Of a stretch of DNA of 22,774 nucleotides, positions 20,290 to 22,774 are shown piece by piece (within the stretch, counting starts at the first letter, position 1; the number at the start of each line of letters is the position of its first letter). A program made the translations under genes and the position numbers. The DNA is from Haplomitrium mnioides (taxonomy: Eukaryota; Marchantiophyta; Haplomitriopsida; Calobryales), in assembly GCA_049999725.1 (NCBI GenBank), contig JBNGIS010020837.1:1-22774 (forward strand), given 5' to 3'. Below the pieces are notes generated by a model. It was given only the letters and a program-made list of their open reading frames with translations, had not been told where the DNA came from and made no database searches.

Positions 20290-20700
20290 TTTAAATCTTT
20301 GGAAACCTAGAATTGATAATTGGGGGCCATTCCAGATTAGGAGGTTGAATGAAGACTTTGTTGAGCCTCTGGCGTAGAGAATGCTCACGAACAAATATAC
20401 GCATAGTTTTTTTATTGTTGTTATTGACTCTAAGTGTGGGCTGAAAGATAAGTCAAAGTTTGATATAAAGAACCCTAACAATCATTGATACAAGATTGCT
20501 AGAGGCAGTCATAGTGCTGCCGCAAGGCAGCTTTTGACCACCAAATACGGAGTGAAGAATCCAGTGCTATCGCTCTACAATTGTTATGTTTACGTGGGTC
20601 TAAGACCAACAGATGCCCATATTTTTGCAATTGATGACAACTACGACCAGAGATATAGGTTGGAAATGACCTCCATTCAGAAGGTTGAATATTGGCATCA
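20290..20700 (+). other. ParB/sulfiredoxin-like domain within the plus-strand gene
   Basis: The frame reads GPFQIRRLNEDFVEPL, then SFFIVVIDSK, then YKIARGSHSAAARQLL at about 20,490-20,535, then CYVYVGLRPTDAHIFAIDDN and LEMTSIQKVEYWHQRF. A G-x-H-S-x-x-A-x-x-x-L block after a hydrophobic strand, followed by a D-A-x-x-x-A-x-x-x-N helix and an M-T-x-I-x-K-V segment, is the pattern of ParB-N/Srx-type domains, which bind and in ParB hydrolyse nucleotides next to a DNA-binding domain. Assignment is by motif pattern only. Stops at 20,375 (TAG) and 20,486 (TGA) interrupt it. Confidence 0.5.
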
Positions 20701-21173
20701 GAGGTTTGAAAAGAGAGCTAGTGTTGGAGACCTTGGAGATCAAGCCCAAGTCGACTCTTGAGAAGACAGTCACTTCTCAAGACAATTGGTTCCAGTTGGA
20801 GTTCCGAAGTGGAGAGCTCTATGGTTTACAACAGAGTATTTTTTCTATGTGGGAGAAAAATACAGTGAAGGGCCAGAAGACGAAGGCCAAGGGATCACTG
20901 AGAATGGAGGACATGAAGTGGACACCTTGGAGGTCTTTTCAGAGTCTTCTTGATAAAGTAGAAATATCAATTTTGAAACGAGTGAAACCCGAAGAGCTTT
21001 CAATGGATGAAATGTCTCGTGAGGCAAAGAGACATAAATTTTTTGCAGTGATGGTGAAATCAATTTGCTCCGAAGTTTACTTTAGCAGTTGGGAAGAAAC
21101 AAGAGAGGAGTACCCTCTCCACACTGAGGAGTCAAAGATGGTTGCGTTTTACTCGAGTTTTGAGAAGATTTTG

Positions 21174-21500
21174 GTAAGTTTGTTTTTCCACATAACATTT
21201 TTTGTCTAGACTTGCATTGAATTTATTGTAGATTGTGTTTTGTTAAGATGAAATTCATTTTGAGTCTCTAGTTTGCTACACATGAACTACAATGTCCATG
21301 CGCACATTGACTTCAAAGTCCACGTGCGCATGGACTTTGAAGTCCCTGCGTGTCTGGACTTCAAAGTCCATTCGAGCATAGATTGTAAAGTCAATCTTAG
21401 TTTTACCACGAGGGTCTTTGCTCAAATTGTCTTCCTCTCTAAAGTGTAAATTGTTTTTTGTTGTTTCCTCTAATTTTTTTTCTGTTTTTGATGTGTGTAG
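21174..21500 (+). other. Second recognised intron of the plus-strand gene
   Basis: Donor ATTTTG then GTAAGTTTG at 21,174; acceptor GATGTGTGTAG ending at 21,500. 327 bp, AT-rich, with a 24-bp palindromic minisatellite like the one in intron 1. Confidence 0.7.
21290..21392. repeat. 24-bp palindromic minisatellite in the second intron
   Basis: GTCC/GTCA boundaries fall at 21,294, 21,318, 21,342, 21,366 and 21,390, a regular 24-bp period. The core is the same GTCC-ATGCGCGCAT-GGAC palindrome as in intron 1, with the spacer changed to TTCAAA/TTTGAA. Confidence 0.85.
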
Positions 21501-22520
21501 GGGGATAAAACATTTAAACGGTAGTTTGCTAAAAAATTGACAACATCTGCAAAAGGGAGAAAAATATCGAGGGTCAAAGATACCATAGATTAAGAAGACC
21601 AGCCTTCAACACTTGTTTTCTAACCTCTTGCTTTTGTGCTTCATTGCCAGAAAGCTAGAGAGTGGAAATCAAGGCAGCAAAATGATGTTGTTGCCCCTCC
21701 AACTGATGGAGTTTAAAGAGACAAAGATGAGGACTTACTGTCCTTTGTTGATAGACTTAGTTTGGTATATTACCAAGTCCACGGGGAGTCCAATGCTTGT
21801 TGGTTGAAAGAATTTGTGAAACCTAGATGTTTCACTTTGGCTATTGCAGATATTCCTTATGGTTACAACCTTAAGGAATGCAAGCACGATGATTCTAAAC
21901 CTTTTTTCTACAGACATCATTTTTGATATGGTTTCCTCTTTTGCCGTAATCACAACTTTGGATTTTTGGTCTTTTGTGATAATACATTCTTCGCAACAAT
22001 TTGGCATCGTTGAGAATGCTCTTTTGGAGGTTTGTTGTGCCATCGACCATGACATTTGGTGATTCTTTTTTGATTTTTTGGTTTTCTAGTTTACCTTGTT
22101 TAGTTTTTCTACATTTGTTTCTCAAGTGTTTGATTTGTTTGTTTTCTTTCTACAAGGACAAAAGCAATATTCATCATTCCGGTGGTCCAAAAATTGCTCA
22201 CACCCACAAGTATTGGATTGTGGGCTATTGAACAAAGGAGGGAAAGAGGAGCATGAAGCTTTTCGATTTGCAACTTGTTGATGCGAGTGGTCATCCACGA
22301 CAAATTATGCATAGTGTGTTTAGCTGTCAAGGGGGTTGAGATGAGCATTCAGGAAAAAGCGTGGATTGTAGTGGTAGAGGTGACTTGGACCAGTGAGGTG
22401 TACTCAATAGGAGTAGGAGGCTTCACTAGAGGTGGACTTACCAATACAACATGGATACTCGGTTGCAGCTGCACTTCTTTAGCTACTTGGATCCACAAGA
22501 CAACAAGGTGAGCACTTCTA
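21501..22520 (+). other. Amino-methyltransferase-like region (DIPY motif) within the plus-strand gene
   Basis: KPRCFTLAIADIPYGYN places D-I-P-Y at 21,849-21,860, resembling motif IV (D/N/S-x-P-Y/F) of N6-adenine and N4-cytosine methyltransferases. After a frame change comes FDMVSSFAVITTLDFWSFV then IIHSSQQFGIVENALLEVC, which fits the segment after motif IV. A likely small intron follows (donor GT near 22,059, acceptor TACAAG near 22,156). Then SGGPKIAHTHKYWIVGY and, near 22,365, VDCSGRGDLD, a possible but imperfect motif I (D-x-x-G-x-G), followed by MDTRLQLHFFSYL. Motif IV before motif I would be the permuted beta-class order. The DIPY block is clear; motif I is weak. Stops include 21,522, 21,714 and 21,927. 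Substrate unknown. Confidence 0.45.
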
Positions 22521-22774
22521 GACTCAAAGCTCTCCAAAATTCCAGACAGGATTGAAATTTATAAGCAATTGGATGTGAAGATCCCCTCTGTCTGCCACAA
22601 AGGTTTAGCTCAAGTGAAGCATAGCATCCAAGTGTGGTGTAAGATTGAAGCCTATAGATGAGTTAGCACTGTGGAGGCCTCTCTCACAGCAAAGAATCTG
22701 AACCTTAAGTAAATAGGTCCTAATAAGGGGGCACTTGGGTATTTCAGGCAAGACCAAGGCCAAGTCAAGACAAT
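22521..22774 (+). pseudogene. Downstream coding-like remnant running off the window
   Basis: One plus frame reads SKLSKIPDRIEIYKQLDVKI, then VCHKGLAQVKHSIQVWCKIE, a stop, and VSTVEASLTAKNLNLK. Composition is gene-like and it is probably the 3' continuation of the plus-strand gene after a frame change or a splice (GTGAGC near 22,507). No family recognised. Confidence 0.35.

Larger units (their letters stand above)
18982..22774 (+). pseudogene. Decayed intron-containing gene: ParB-like segment plus methyltransferase-like region (partial at window end)
   Basis: Start chosen at the first ATG after the TATA box (MKMTSQVNVSRPPQPKPYRY; a second ATG is two codons on). Exon 1 (to 19,351) encodes an unrecognised block with DWLVNYGSLKDPEKHLYFFA. 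Exon 2 (19,732-21,173) has VDFVDGYSNAKHIE, a Lys-rich tract (EAPKKKK, VTKKKH) suggesting nuclear import, a Ser/Pro-rich linker, a ParB-like segment, and then charged sequence across a frame change near 20,950 (EISILKRVKPEELSMDEMSR). The exon starting at 21,501 leads to YYQVHGESNACWLKEFVKP and IADIPYGYN. Stops in the exon 2 frame are at 19,787, 19,970, 20,144, 20,246, 20,375 and 20,486; exon 1 has stops at 19,081, 19,237 and 19,324. Splice junctions are still recognisable although the frame is dead. Proposed role, inferred: DNA binding plus methylation for a mobile element. The gene runs to or past the window edge. Confidence 0.65.

Overview
The window looks like transposon-rich nuclear DNA of a land plant. 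It carries a decayed Ty3/gypsy chromovirus, AT-rich introns with plant-like GTAAG/TTTTCAG splice signals, TATA boxes and large arrays of short tandem repeats. I see no intact host gene, rRNA, tRNA, CRISPR array or bacterial-style operon. The species cannot be named from sequence alone; a large repeat-rich genome such as a gymnosperm or fern is only a guess.

Layout. Positions 1-516: a GC-rich block with one minus-strand reading frame interrupted by two stops, unidentified. 688-9298: an 8.6 kb minisatellite of roughly 245 copies of a 35-bp unit. Its minus strand lacks stops in all three frames, so it generates many false ORFs. 9299-12920: a 5'-truncated Ty3/gypsy chromovirus on the minus strand (RT, RNase H, integrase, chromodomain, polypurine tract, 610-bp 3' LTR). 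The LTR abuts the array directly. 12921-14468: AT-rich, no gene. 14469-18529 (minus): a decayed multi-exon gene whose conserved blocks resemble what I remember of the DUF7869-type family. 18530-18981: a short divergent promoter region with two outward TATA boxes. 18982 to the window end (plus): a second decayed, intron-containing gene with a lysine-rich tract, a Ser/Pro linker, a ParB/sulfiredoxin-like segment, and a region resembling a permuted (beta-class-like) amino-methyltransferase with a DIPY motif.

The most interesting part is 13.7-22.8 kb. Two divergent genes share one promoter region. Clusters of short tandem repeats centred on a palindrome (consensus around ATGCGCGCAT) lie in their introns, in one exon and in the flank. 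One gene combines a DNA-partition-like domain with a methyltransferase-like domain. I infer a dead copy of an autonomous mobile element, possibly of an undescribed type. Terminal repeats, target-site duplications and homology searches are needed to test this.

Both large genes are interrupted by in-frame stops, many of them explicable by C-to-T or G-to-A transitions. The 35-bp array varies mainly at its CpG. Both patterns fit long-term cytosine methylation of silenced repeats.
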